In this document: piece by piece, positions 46,745 to 57,962 of the stretch
How positions within the stretch are numbered: the first letter of the stretch is position 1
How the letters are laid out: every line of letters begins with the position of its first letter
Source of the DNA: Lonicera japonica
Lineage: Eukaryota > Streptophyta > Magnoliopsida > Dipsacales > Caprifoliaceae
NCBI GenBank assembly: GCA_021464415.1
Contig: CM038469.1
Span: 62,911,650-62,975,649 of the forward strand
Direction of reading: 5' to 3'
Length of the DNA: 64,000 nucleotides
The notes under the pieces: model-generated
The model's database searches: none
What the model was told of the DNA's origin: nothing
What the model saw: only the letters and a program-made list of their open reading frames with translations
Made by a program: the position numbers and the translations under genes

Positions 46745-48514
46745 ATGATCATATTTACAGGGGGATGGGTCTCCATTGCAGGGTTACCAATTAGCATGTG
46801 GAATGAAATTAACTTGGAGAAAATAGCAGAGTATTGTGGAGGTTTAATTGAAATACATCAAGATACAATTATCATGAAGAATTGCTTCGAAGCAAAGATT
46901 AAGGCCAATGGTAATCTTAACGGGTTCATGCTAGCTGGTATTCAAATTGGAAGTAGAGGAAGTGTTTTTTCACTAAAGCTGAGGAATTCTTCAAAGTTGG
47001 AATTAGGGGTAAGAAGATTCTTGATGCAAAAACCAATCTCGGCTATGGATTTTGCATTTTCAGGAGTTTGTGGAGAAGATGAAGACACGGAATATGAGGA
47101 TGGGGAGGTGGGTGAGGAGAAAGATAATGGTAACCCCGAAAAAAAGGGGGAAGAAGTGGGGAACATACAAGAATACGGGGAAAAGGGAGGTGGGGTTGAA
47201 AAGGAGACTCTAAAGCAGAATTTCTCTGATTTAATTGGGGTGAGAAGGATTTTTGATAATTTGAAAAGAGATCTGGGCTCCCCTAGAGTGGACAGCAATA
47301 AGCAGTTGGTAGTATGGAAGAGGTCTGCTGGTCTTACGCCCAGTAATGTAGTGAAACAGAAAAGGCTAGTCTTGCATAGGCCTTGTAAAATGCTGAAATG
47401 GTTATTGAAGGAGCACCAAAGCCTGAGAAGACAAGTATGGGTTCCGCAATCTGATCCAAACTTGGTTGAGCCGGGTTTTAATTGCAGCAACAGCGTTCTC
47501 AGAGGTGTAGAAGACAATACGGAGACTACAGACGAGGCAGATGGCACGATATTATACAAAAGAAAAGGCAAATCCTCACACATGGAGGATAGAGAAGACA
47601 TTGAAGGAGAGGTAGGGACATGGGAAACAGGCATAACAGGGCAAGAAACAAACGAAGATGCAGTGTGTTGTCTACAAGACGAGGAAGGAGAAATGACAGA
47701 CAACCTAATATCGTCTGATGAAGATATAGAAACTTGCTATGGCTTTGAAAAAGACGAAAAGGCAAATGAATGGTTGACTAGGTTATTCGAAGAAACAGAA
47801 AAGGAAAGTCAAGGGGTTCTGTCACAAGGTAACTCTGTCGATGAGGCCAAAACCAAAAACATAACAGAGGTATTCGAGTATTCCGGTAATAAATTACAGG
47901 GCACAAAGGTACGAAACTCTAATTCTCATTATGCACATCTCTCACCATTCTGATCACCTACTAAAGATGCCTCTGCAATTTATTCTTTTTCAACACCTTC
48001 TCAATCTTCGGGGTCGGGTAAAATGTCAGTATACCATAGAAAACAGAAATCAACACCCGAAATAATTATGGAAGCTCATGTACCTCCTAAGTCGAAAATA
48101 TGCACACAAAATTCACTTTGTAAAAGTAAGGTAGAGTGCAATAGTAACTGCAATTTGCAGCTCATTCCATATGTGGATCCGAACATACAACATGAAAAAA
48201 TCATTGAGCACCAAAACGTTTTGTTTAGGCCCAATTTTGGGGACTGCAGTACTCCAATTCCAGTACTTAAGAAAACTGTTGAGCAAGCAAAGCTACTGGG
48301 TTTGAGTGAGGACGATTGGGAGAAATTTAGTGGTTTTCTTGGCAATATGGGTGTGTCACTAATACCCATTAAGCAAAGGACTAGTACTAAAAAAAGGGGT
48401 GAGATTAGTTCTAGTAAAAAGGGGGTGAGGGAATTAAAAAACTTGAAATGTGACATTACTTATGAAAAGGGAAGAGGGGTGAGTCATAATAGAAGGGGTG
48501 TCAATAGGTCATAA
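46745..48514 (+). pseudogene. L1 ORF1, C-terminal part
   Basis: Begins IIFTGGWVSIAGLPISMWNE, the conserved GGW..I.GLP..MW segment of plant L1 ORF1 (DUF4283-like) proteins, followed by a long acidic, low-complexity region (EDEDTEYEDGEVGEEKDN). An in-frame TGA at 47951-47953 splits it. The same frame continues to TAA at 48512-48514, which is directly followed by the ORF2 ATG. Confidence 0.8.
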
Positions 48515-51500
48515 ATGAAGATAATTTCATGGAATGTGCGCGGGTTGGGGTCTAGAAGTAAGAGAAGGAATATAAAAGAGTGCGTGTGTAGGGAAAAACC
48601 AGACATTGTTATCTTTCAAGAAACAAAGAAAGAAATAATTGATTGGGCAATAGTGGGTGCGATATGGGGAGTTAGATACAAAGATTGGGCATATCTACCT
48701 TCAGTAGGCAAATCGGGATGTATCTTAATCATTTGGGATGTTAGATCTCTAAAAGCAGAGGAATCAATCACGGGGAACTTCTCATTGTCAATTCGGTTTT
48801 TATCAGCTAAAGGGGATAGCTGGTGGCTTTCGGGAATTTACGGTCCATGTAGGTATAGAGAGCGGCGCGATTTTTGGGAAGAATTGGCAAGTTTATACGG
48901 TATCTGTGGGGATAGGTGGTGTCTAGGAGGGGATTTTAAAATAGTTAGATTTGCATCGGAAAAAATAGGGGTTAGGGGCAGTATAGTGACAAGGAGTATG
49001 AGGGACTTTGATGCATTTATTAATGAAACATCCTTGAGAGACCCGAACATCAGCATTGTTGAATTCACATGGTCTAATGGGCGATCACACTCTAGATTGG
49101 ATAGGTTCCTTTTTACAACAGGGTGGGAAGATTTGTACGTATCGGTGAGGCAAGAAGCTCTTGTTAGAATCGAATCAGATCACTTTCCGATAGTACTTGA
49201 CTCCAACTCGTTTAGATGGGGGCCCTCGCCATTTAGATTTGAAAATATTTGGCTCACACATAAGGATTTCTTAGGTAATTTTAGGAACTGGTGGGTGGAA
49301 AGTGAGGTGAGGGGGTGGGAAGATTTCAAATTCATGAAAAAACTTGCACAAGTAAAGCATAAATTGAAAAAGTGGAATCTCGAAATCTTTGGGGATGTGA
49401 GAGTTGAAAAAGGTAGAATTTTGGAGAGAATTCAAAACATCGATAAATTAGAGGTTAGAGGAGTTCTAGGGGAGGAATTAAAAAAGGAGAGACATGACTT
49501 AAGAGAGATATTCGGGGAATTAGTCCTAAGAGAGGAAATTTCTTGGAATCAAAAAGCTAAGGTACGAGGGGTTGGGGAATGGGATGGTAATTCTAAACTT
49601 TTCCATAGAGTGGTCAATAATAAAAAAATTAACAAAATAATTCCCAAACTTGAAAAAGATGACGGTTCAATCGTAAATTCTGAAAGTGAAATTGTGAATG
49701 AAATTCTTGAGTAACACCAAGAGAGATAGGCGAAGTGTGGGGTTCCAAGGCCTTGAATGGAGCCCAATCGGCTCTGTAAAAAATCGATGGCTTGAAAGAC
49801 CGTTCGAAGAAAGCGAGATAAAAGCAGCGATTGATGCTTGCGAGGGGGGTAAAGCACCAGGAGCAGATGGTTTCATTATCGAGGCCTTTAAAAAGGGATG
49901 GGATGTCATTAAAAAGGATATCATGGGGGTATTCAATGAATTTTTTAATAATGGAGTGGTGAACGCATGCACCAACTCCACATTCATCTGCTTAATCCCA
50001 AAGAAGTTATCTTCTCTTAAACTTAAAGACTATAGACCTATTAGCCTTGTCACAAGTTTATATAAGATATTGGCCAAAGTCTTAGCATTGAGAATAAGAG
50101 AGGTAATGAGTGAAACGGTGGGGTTAGCACAAGGGGCGTTTGTGAAAGGTCGACAAATCCTCGACGTTGTCTTAATCGCTAATGAAAGTGTAGAGGAGTA
50201 TCGAGGTAAAAATAAAGGTGGTGTGGTTTTCAAAATTGATTTCGAAAAAGCATATGATCACGTAGAATAGGATTTCATAGATCATGTGCTTGAAAATAAG
50301 GGCTTTGGGGCTAGATGGAGAAAGTGGATTAAGGATTGTCTTTCTTCTTCCAATTTTTCGGTTATGGTAAATGGGAGACCAAGAGGCATTTTTAATGCCT
50401 CAAGGGGCATTAGACAAGGGGATCCGCTCTGACCTTTTCTTTTTGTGTTAGTGGCAGACGTCCTTAATAGATTGGTTGTGAGAGCGAGAGAGATGGGCAT
50501 TATTGATGGGTTCGAGATAGGGAGGGATAAAATTAAATTGTCTCATTTGCAATTTGCCGATGACACCATATTCTTTCTATCAAATGATGTGAATAAATTG
50601 AAAAATTTAATTACCATTTTGGATACCTTTGGGTTAGCTTCGGGGCTTCACATTAATGTGGCCAAAAGTATGCTAGTGGGCATCAATTTGAAGGAGGAGG
50701 ATATGGTGTCACTATCGAGAGTGTCAGGATGCGAGATAGGTTTTTGGCCTATGTCCTACCTTGGGATGCCGTTAGGAGATAATCCTATCCGAGTAGGATT
50801 TTGGAATCCGGTTATTGAAAAGATTTCCAAAAGATTAGAGGGTTGGTTAAAAGGGTGCTTGTCGAAGGGTGGGAGGTTAACTTTAATTCAATCTGTGTTA
50901 GAAAGCATCCCTATTTATTATCTTTCTCTCTTTAAAATGCCGATTTCGGTGTGTAACACCATTGAAAAAATGATGAGGGATTTTTTTTGGGAAGGGTACG
51001 GTGAGAGTGTTGGTGATCATTTAATAAGATGGGACAAGGTTTCCAAGAGCAAGGAAAAGGGGGGGTTGGGTATTGGTAACATTGCATGTAAGAATGCGGC
51101 TTTGCTAGGGAAATGGCTTTGGAGATTTCCTAATGAACAAAATTCGTTTTGGTGCTTAATTATCAAGAGCAAGTATGGCATTCACGTTAATGGTTGGGAA
51201 CAAATTTGGTTACTAGAAGCACTCATAGAAATCCGTGGAAAGCTATCTCTTCCGGTATTGAAAAATTTAAAGCTTTCATTCGACTTAAGGTGGGAATGGG
51301 TAACTCCATAAGATTTTGGGAAGACATTTGGGTCGGGGATTCTTCTCTTGCCTCTCTCTTTCCTCGGTTGTACAGCATTTCTCGTAATATAAATAGTTCA
51401 ATTGCATCAGTTATTCGTTGGCATCATCACGATTCTTTCTCATGGGATCTAGAATTTCGCAGAAATCTACATGAGAGGGAAATTGTAGAATTCTCGGAAT

Positions 51501-52159
51501 TGTTGGGTTTGATTTATCATTCGAAGGTGTCTAGAACAGACTGAGATTCTAGATATTGGGTGGGGGAAAAATTGGGAATATTCTCTTGCAAATCCTTTTT
51601 CCATTTGCTCATCAATTCACCACAAGATCCCATCTTTGTGCCTCATAAGTTTATATGGAAAACAGGTATACCTCCGAAAGTGAAAATTTTTGGTTGGTTG
51701 GCCTCTTGGAAGAGAGTAAACACGTGTGAAATTCTCCAAATAAGAAGGCCTTATTTAGCGATTTCCCCTTCTTGGTGTATTCTGTGCAAACAGAAAGGAG
51801 AGAGCATTGATCACATTCTTTTACATTGTAATTTCACTGGATATATGTGGAACAAGGTGGGAGAGGTATTTGGTTCAATTGGTGCCAAACCTAGTTCTTG
51901 GCGGGATTTCTTGAGCATGGAATGGCAGTTTGTAGGGAATAAAAAGAAGTCCAAACTAATGTGGAGATGTTGTCTAGCATTAGCATGGTGCATTTGGCAA
52001 GAGAGAAACACGAGGGTTTTTGAAGACAAATCAAATGAAGCCGCCGAAATCTGGCTTAAAATCAAGCTGTTATCATCTATTTGGGCTATCTCTTCTAGTT
52101 TATTTGTCAACCTTTCTATTTCTGTTATTTGTTCTAATTTGGGGTTAGTTATCCAGTGA
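48515..52159 (+). pseudogene. L1 ORF2: endonuclease, reverse transcriptase, zinc-binding C-terminus (broken)
   Basis: ORF2 opens MKIISWNVRGLGSRSKRRN. The apurinic-type endonuclease spans 48515 to about 49240 with QETKKE and SDHFPIVL present, but the catalytic GDFN reads GGDFKI (48935-48955), an N-to-K change expected to disable nicking. A frameshift near 49700 precedes RT motifs: KAPGADGF (49849 on), FKIDFEKAYDHVE with the following codon TAG (50268), GIRQGDPL followed by TGA (50429), and the catalytic FADD (about 50555). A second frameshift near 51200 and a TGA at 51542 precede the zf-RVT region, CILCKQKGESIDHILLHC (about 51780). ORF2 ends at 52159. Confidence 0.9.
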
Positions 52160-52328
52160 TGGAGATTTGTTTGGAGCTGGTTTACTGTTTTTTTTTTCTT
52201 CTTGTTTTCCCTCAGTTAGCTAGAGGATTTATGGGGCTTGGTGAACTGTTGGTTCATTAAGATTGCTCTCATCTTTGTAATGCTTTTATATTCCTATTTA
52301 ATAAAGCATTTTGTTTCGGATAAAAAAA
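52160..52328 (+). other. L1 3' UTR and poly(A)
   Basis: About 170 bp of T-rich 3' UTR ends AATAAAGCATTTTGTTTCGG then a short A-run. AATAAA at about 52300 is a plausible polyadenylation signal. Confidence 0.8.
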
Positions 52329-52344
52329 AAAGATGCGTTTATTT

Positions 52345-52711
52345 CTCTCCAACCAAATCTGCCATGCCAATGCTAACACCAAAAAATGCCAAATACTTTT
52401 GCTCTTCTTAGAATTTTCCCCCAAAAAACAGCGATTAACCACCCACTCCGCCCATGTTTTGTTTGTAGCCCCAATAATATGAAACAATGCTCTTACCTTT
52501 TGCCAAAAAGCACCAGCAATAGGGAAATGGAGCAGCAGGTGATCATTTGATTGACTGTCCTTTTTGCACATGACACATATTGATGGGGATAGCGACCAAA
52601 AAGGCCTACTACGCCTTTGGCGAACATCAAATGTGCTCAATTTGCCTAAAGATGCGAGCCATGCAAAGACTCTAATAAGTAGTATGTCGTGCAAAGACCA
52701 AAAAGGCCTCC
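52345..52711 (-). pseudogene. LINE B, segment 2: zinc-binding region
   Basis: Minus-strand translation includes LIRVFAWLASLGKLSTFDVR and CVMCKKDSQSNDHLLLHFP, the zf-RVT region (the last C replaced by F), then WQIWLERNKRIF, which continues in segment 1 at 45500. Confidence 0.82.
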
Positions 52712-53516
52712 TCGACGTCTGTTGATTGCTTTGTTTCTTGTTTTGATTTTTCCCAATGTTCTAAAAATCGCTAGGCGCTCCTAGGTCGGCGAGGGGGGGC
52801 CTAGCGCCTAGAGGATTAATCGGGGATTAATCGGTCAAACGATTTTTTATTAAAAATATTATTTTAGATAACATAATACTAACAAAACATAATATACCTT
52901 TCAAATTAACATTAATTTTCTAACATCCAACCAATAAAACATGCATTACAAAAAAGGTTATAAACTTTAAAAGCATAAATAATTAAAATTAGCAAAAATA
53001 AAATAAATAGGGGTGAAACTACAAATAACTAAAAATATATGGGGTGAAAATAATAATAAAAGTTAATAAAACAAAACCAAACCTAATACTCCGTATGTAT
53101 CATCTCTTTCCCCGTAGAAACTAGCCCCCATTCCACAGCAAGTATCGAAACAAAACCCTAAACCCAGCTCTCAGCGCCAACGACTTCTCAGCCCTAACCC
53201 ATCTCAGCGTCGATATTTCTCACTGGCTTCGACAACTTCACATGTACGATACTCTCTCTCTATCTATCTCTGTCTCTCTCTATCTCAATCTCATTCTCTT
53301 TTCCACGTCTCAGCCAGCCGGTGAGAAAATCGGCGCCTGGACGAAAAATCGACGCTTAATCGGCGCCTAATCACCCCAGCGCCTAAACAAAACGACTAGC
53401 CCTAGGCCAGGCGGGGCAGCCCCGATTTCTGCCGAAGCGGCGCCTAGGCGCGATTTTTAGAACACTGATTTTTCTTATTAATATAAGTTTTCGTTTCTGA
53501 TAAAAATAAAATAAAA
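52712..53516 (+). mobile_element. Short 5'-truncated L1 tail carrying a hAT MITE
   Basis: After removing the MITE at 52754-53467, the remainder reads as an L1 3' end: TTTGTTTCTTGTTTTG, then TATTAATATAAGTTTTCG, then TTTCTGATAAAAATAAAATAA. It is very like the tail of the L1 at 40013-40582 (ATTAATATAAGCTTTG). LINE B codons stop at about 52711 and resume at 53517, so this piece is inserted in it. No clear target duplication. Confidence 0.55.
52754..53467. mobile_element. hAT-type MITE with CARTGTTCTAAAAATCGC ends
   Basis: The left end CAATGTTCTAAAAATCGC and the inverted right end CAGTGTTCTAAAAATCGC differ at one base. The flanks ATTTTTCC (52746-52753) and ATTTTTCT (53468-53475) match at 7 of 8, as expected for hAT. 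Sub-terminal GGCGCTCCTAGG / GGCGCCTAGGCGC blocks are GC-rich, and the interior has a CT-rich patch (about 53250-53295). No transposase. Confidence 0.8.
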
Positions 53517-55755
53517 ATCAACTTATACCACTGAAAATCTGGTTCATCATTTTCATTGCATAAAATTTCAAAGAAAGATTTTCAAGAGAAAATTCCAGAC
53601 TTCTCCCCCTTCCATACCTATTTATCCTCTCTACCTCGAAATGGACTGTGATCTGTAATTTACCCATTAACTCAATGTATATGTCAACTTCCTAGTCGTT
53701 TAAATTTCTATTGAACTATAAATTCCAAATGGTTGTTCTATTCTCACTCTATTCCACAAATTCACTAATCGTACCCCCTTATTTCTAGCAATTCCCAAAA
53801 TCAAGCTTCTTCGCCATTGCCCACACTTAGGCATGAATTACTTGAGAATTTGTACCAGCCTTGCATAATGGCCCTCCATGGGGCCCTAAAAGTGTTGTTA
53901 ACGTTGCATGAAAGGTCCTAGCCATTGCTATGGAAGCCATACTTGCTTGCAATTACCTGACACCAAAGTGAGTCTCTTTCGAACGAGAAACGCCACATCT
54001 ATTTCTCCAATAGTACCGAGTTCCATTTCCCAATATTCCCGACCCCAATCCCACCTTTTACTTTTAGTTTTGCGGCTATATCCCACTTAACCGGATTGTC
54101 TCCACTATCGTCTCCATTTCCCTTCCAAAAAAAGTCCCGCATCAGCTTCTCCATTACCTTGATCACTTTAATTGGCATTTTAAAAAGCAACATAAAGGAA
54201 GTGGTGATACTACCAAGGACCGATTGTAAGAGCACCGATCTTCCTCCTCTCGATAATGCTCCTTTAAACCATCCTTCAGTTCTTTTAGACATCTTCTCTA
54301 GGACAGGTTCCCAAAAGACAAAATAATTAGGGTTACCTCCGAGAGGAAGCCTTAAGTACGACATCGGCCACTCCCCACAAATGCACCCAACTGATTCGGC
54401 GTAACTAGAGACAACACTGGCCCCTATATTTAAGCCCACAAAATTGCTCTTCTTTAAATTCATTTTTAAGCCGGACGCCTTAGAAAAAATATTCAACGCC
54501 TCCCATAAATTGTTTATGCTTGCCTTATTTTTTTCAATAAAAAAATACTATCATCGGAAAATTGGAGATGAGAGATATTGATTCTATTTCTACCAATCTC
54601 AAAACCCTTTATTAGGCCTTCATCGCTTGCTCTTTTCATTAACCGACTTAGAACATCTGCCACAACAATAAAAAAGGGAGGGGGAAAGGGGGTCACCTTG
54701 ACGAAGACCCCTAGATGCATCAAATCTACCTCTTGGCTTCCCATTTAAAATGATTGAAAAATTTGCCATACTCAAACACCCTTCAATCCACTTCCTCCAT
54801 CTTCTCCCGAAGCCTTTCTTCTCAGAAACAAATTGTAAAAATTCCCAACTGACATGGTCATAAGCCTTTTCAAAATCCACCTTCACTACCACCCGTTGCT
54901 TCTTTTTGCTTCTATACTCTTCTATCACTTCATTCGCAATTAATGCTATATCTAAAATTTGCCTACCTTACACAAAGGCTCCTTGGGATTCGTCTATAAT
55001 AACGTGAAGTACTCTTTTCAACCGAATAGCAAGAGTCTTTGCTATTAATTTGTATAAAAAGGATGTCGGATTAATGGGCCAAAAGTCTCACAGATATGGA
55101 TTTGAGCTTTTTGGGAATCAAACAAATATAAGTAGCATTGGTTTTTTTGTTGATAATACCTGAATTGTAAATTTCCTCAAACACCTTCGTAACATCTTCT
55201 TTTATAACATCCCAAGCCTCTTGAAGTGCTGCCATAGTGAAACCGTCCGGCCCTGGTGCCTTCTCATCATCACAAGAGAATAAAGCCTCTCGCATTTCTT
55301 TAATAGTGAACAGTGTCTCCAAATTGAAGCTTTAACCATGGCTGATTTTGCCTCAATTGACCCCATCAAAGGCAATATTAGATGTTGACCTTTCATTATA
55401 CAACCACTTGTAAAAGTCAACAAGAACCTTCTCAATCTCATTCTCCGTTTGTACCAACCCCCCATCGGCGTCTTCCATTTTGTTAATCATTTTGCTAGCT
55501 TTTCGGCCACTAGCGGTACGATGGAAGAGCTTAGAGGAGTTGTCCCATTCCATAACACCTCTAAGTTTAGTTTTTTGGAACCAAAAAGCCTCCTCCCTAG
55601 CTATGATTTCTTCCAAACGCTTAAGGAGCTGTGATCTCTCGGCCCTACCCCCCTCATCCAAACCTATAGATACCTCCTATTTATCAAGAGCCCCAGTCCT
55701 CTCTATAATAGCTCATTTTTCAAGCCTTATATCATCGAAGGTCGCTTTGTTCCAT
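53517..55755 (-). pseudogene. LINE B, segment 3: ORF2 reverse transcriptase
   Basis: From high to low coordinates: the post-endonuclease linker, starting around WNKATFDDIR (about 55750), EEIIAREEAFWFQKTKLRGV (about 55590), RT motifs KAPGPDGFTMAALQEAWDVI (about 55250), FEKAYDHVSWEFLQF (about 54870), LRQGDPLSPSLF and, in the palm, LQFSDDSIF (catalytic FADD changed to FSDD, about 54560). Then MSYLRLPLGGNPN (about 54370) and FKMPIKVIKVMEKLMRDFFW (about 54150). Multiple frame breaks occur. It is 5'-truncated at about 55755, where LINE A resumes. Confidence 0.87.
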
Positions 55756-57895
55756 GTTTGCCTTGTTTATTTTAAGACCTGACGCTAGCCTAAATAAATC
55801 CAAGATGCCAACCAAATTTCTAAGATTGCTTTCCTCCTTTGAGAGGAAAAAAATAGTGTCATCTGCAAATTGAATGTGTGACACGAGAATCTTTTCCTTC
55901 CCTATCTCGAAACCTTTTAAAAGGTTCACTCCCCTTGCCCTTTCCAGTAATTGGTTAAGCACATCCGCTACTAGAACAAAGAGAAAAAGAGATAATGGAC
56001 CCCCTTGACGAATGCCTCTAGTGGCATTAAAATGACCCCTAAGTCTCCCGTTAACCATAATAGAAAAATTAGAGGATGAAATGCATCCCCTAATCCATCT
56101 TCTCCATCTCTCTCCAAAGCCTTTTTTATCAACGAGATGATCTATAAAGTCCCACTCTATGATCATAGGCTTTCTCAAAATCAATTTTGAAAACAACCCC
56201 TTCTTTTTTCTTTTCCTTATACTCTTCCGCACTTTCATTGGCAATTAGAACAAGGTCCAGAATTTTCCGCCCTTTGACAAAAGCCCTTTGTGCAAATCCA
56301 ACTGTTTCTCCCATCACCTCTTTAAGCCTAGAGGCTAAGACTTTGGCAAAAATTTTATATAAGCCTGTCTCAAGGCTAATCGCTCTATAGTCCTTGAGAT
56401 TTAAAGAGGACACTTTTTTAGGAATTAAACAAATGTATGTTGAATTTGTGCATGCATTGACTATACCACTGTAAAAAAATTCATTAAAGACACCAAGAAT
56501 GTTCTCTTTGAAAATATCCCAACTTTTTCTAAAAATTTCTATGGCAAACCATCCGACCCCGGCGATTTATTCCCGTTCGAATGCTTTAAAGCTGCTCTAA
56601 TCTCCCCTTCCTCGAAAGGTCTCTCTAACCGACAACTTGCCTCGGTTCTAATTGAGCCGAATTCTATACACTCAAAACCGACCCCCTTCTCTCACTTTTT
56701 GAGTACAATTTTTTAAAATAATTCTCCACTTCCTCTACTATTTCCTCCTCTCACAATCAAGGACCCATCCTCCTCCTCTAGTTTACAAATCATTTTATTC
56801 ACCTTTTTACTCTTAACAACAACCCTATGAAAAAGTTTAGAATTTCCATCTTACTTTTGCTTTTTGATTCCATGCTATCTCTTCTTTTAAAATTAAATCC
56901 CCGAAAGCCTTTCTCAACTCCCTTCTTTCCACTTTCAATTCTTCCCCAAGGACCCCTCTAACCTCTTCCTCATCAATCTTTCGAATTCTCTCCATTATCT
57001 CTCATTTGGCTACCCTAACATCCCCAAATATTTCCTTATTCCACTTTTTAATTTTATGTTTAAAGAATTCCAATTTTTTTTATAAATTTAAACCTTTCCC
57101 AGCCTTCCACCTCGCACTCGTTCCACCATTTTTTGACATTTTCTAGAAAACCCCTATGTGACAGCCACATATTCTCGAACCTAAATGGTGACTTAAATGG
57201 AATAGCGTCTAGCATAATTGGAAAATGATCTAATTCAATTCTAATTAAAGCCTCTTGTCTAACTGTTGGAAATAAGTCTTCCCACCTCGTCGAGAATAGA
57301 AACCTATCAAGTCTATAGTGAACCCTCCTATTTGTCCAAGTAAAATCAACATTGCTAATACTTGGATCTCTCAATTCCGTCTCGGTGATAAATGAATCAA
57401 AATCCGACATACTCTTAGACGATCTACTCACCCCCATTCCCTTTTTCTCCGATGGGAACCTTACCACATTAAAGTCTCCACCTAAACACCATTTATCCCC
57501 ACATAGACCATAAAGACTCGCTAATTCCTCCTAAAATTCATTACGCTGCCTAAACCTACACGGCCAGTATACCTCGGTTATCCACCAACTCTCGCCGAGA
57601 GTTGATTTAAATCGAACAGAAAGAGTAAAATTCCCCGTGATTGATTCCTCCGCCCTCACTATTCTAACATCCCAAATAATTAGAATGCCTCCCAATTTTC
57701 CTACCGAAGGAACAAATGCCCAATCTTTGAATTTAACGCCCCATATAACACCTATGAATGCCCAATTAACCAATTCTTTTTTTGTTTTTTGCAAAATTAA
57801 CACATCCGGTTTTTCTCTACGTATGGTTTCTTTAATGTTTCTTTTTTTTTTTCCTTTGACCCTATCCCCCTTATGTTCCATGATATTAATTACCT
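55756..57895 (-). pseudogene. LINE A, segment 4a: ORF2 endonuclease and RT
   Basis: ORF2 begins near 57895. The endonuclease keeps GGDFNVVR (about 57470), but the SDH motif reads LDHFPIML (about 57220). RT motifs include KGRKILDLVLIANESAEEYK (about 56240), FVLVADVLNQLLERA (about 55940) and an intact FADD in IQFADDTIFFLS (about 55860). It stops after ASGLKIN (about 55770), exactly where LINE B starts; the next residues of this domain appear at 45267. Several frameshifts between 57050 and 56420. Confidence 0.85.
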
Positions 57896-57962
57896 TCCTC
57901 TACTCTTTTGTTATTACTCATTCTTCCTTCTTTTTCATAATTAATATTACATTTAAGATTTT

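Larger units (their letters stand above)
45517..52328 (+). mobile_element. 6.8-kb L1 with inverted 5' part (twin-priming signature), 16-bp TSD
   Basis: Flanked by AAAGATGCGTTTATTT at 45501-45516 and 52329-52344, it ends in an A-rich tail at about 52319-52330. The left part (45517 to about 46740) is inverted: the 5' UTR and ORF1 start read on the minus strand. From about 46741 the rest of ORF1, ORF2 and the 3' end read on the plus strand. Inversion of the 5' part within one pair of target duplications is the known product of twin priming. It sits in LINE B. Several stops and frameshifts show it is inactive. Confidence 0.88.

Noticed and set aside
46942..47703. 253-codon open frame on the minus strand
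   Set aside because: Antisense shadow of the L1 ORF1 acidic region; S/P/L-rich with no domain.
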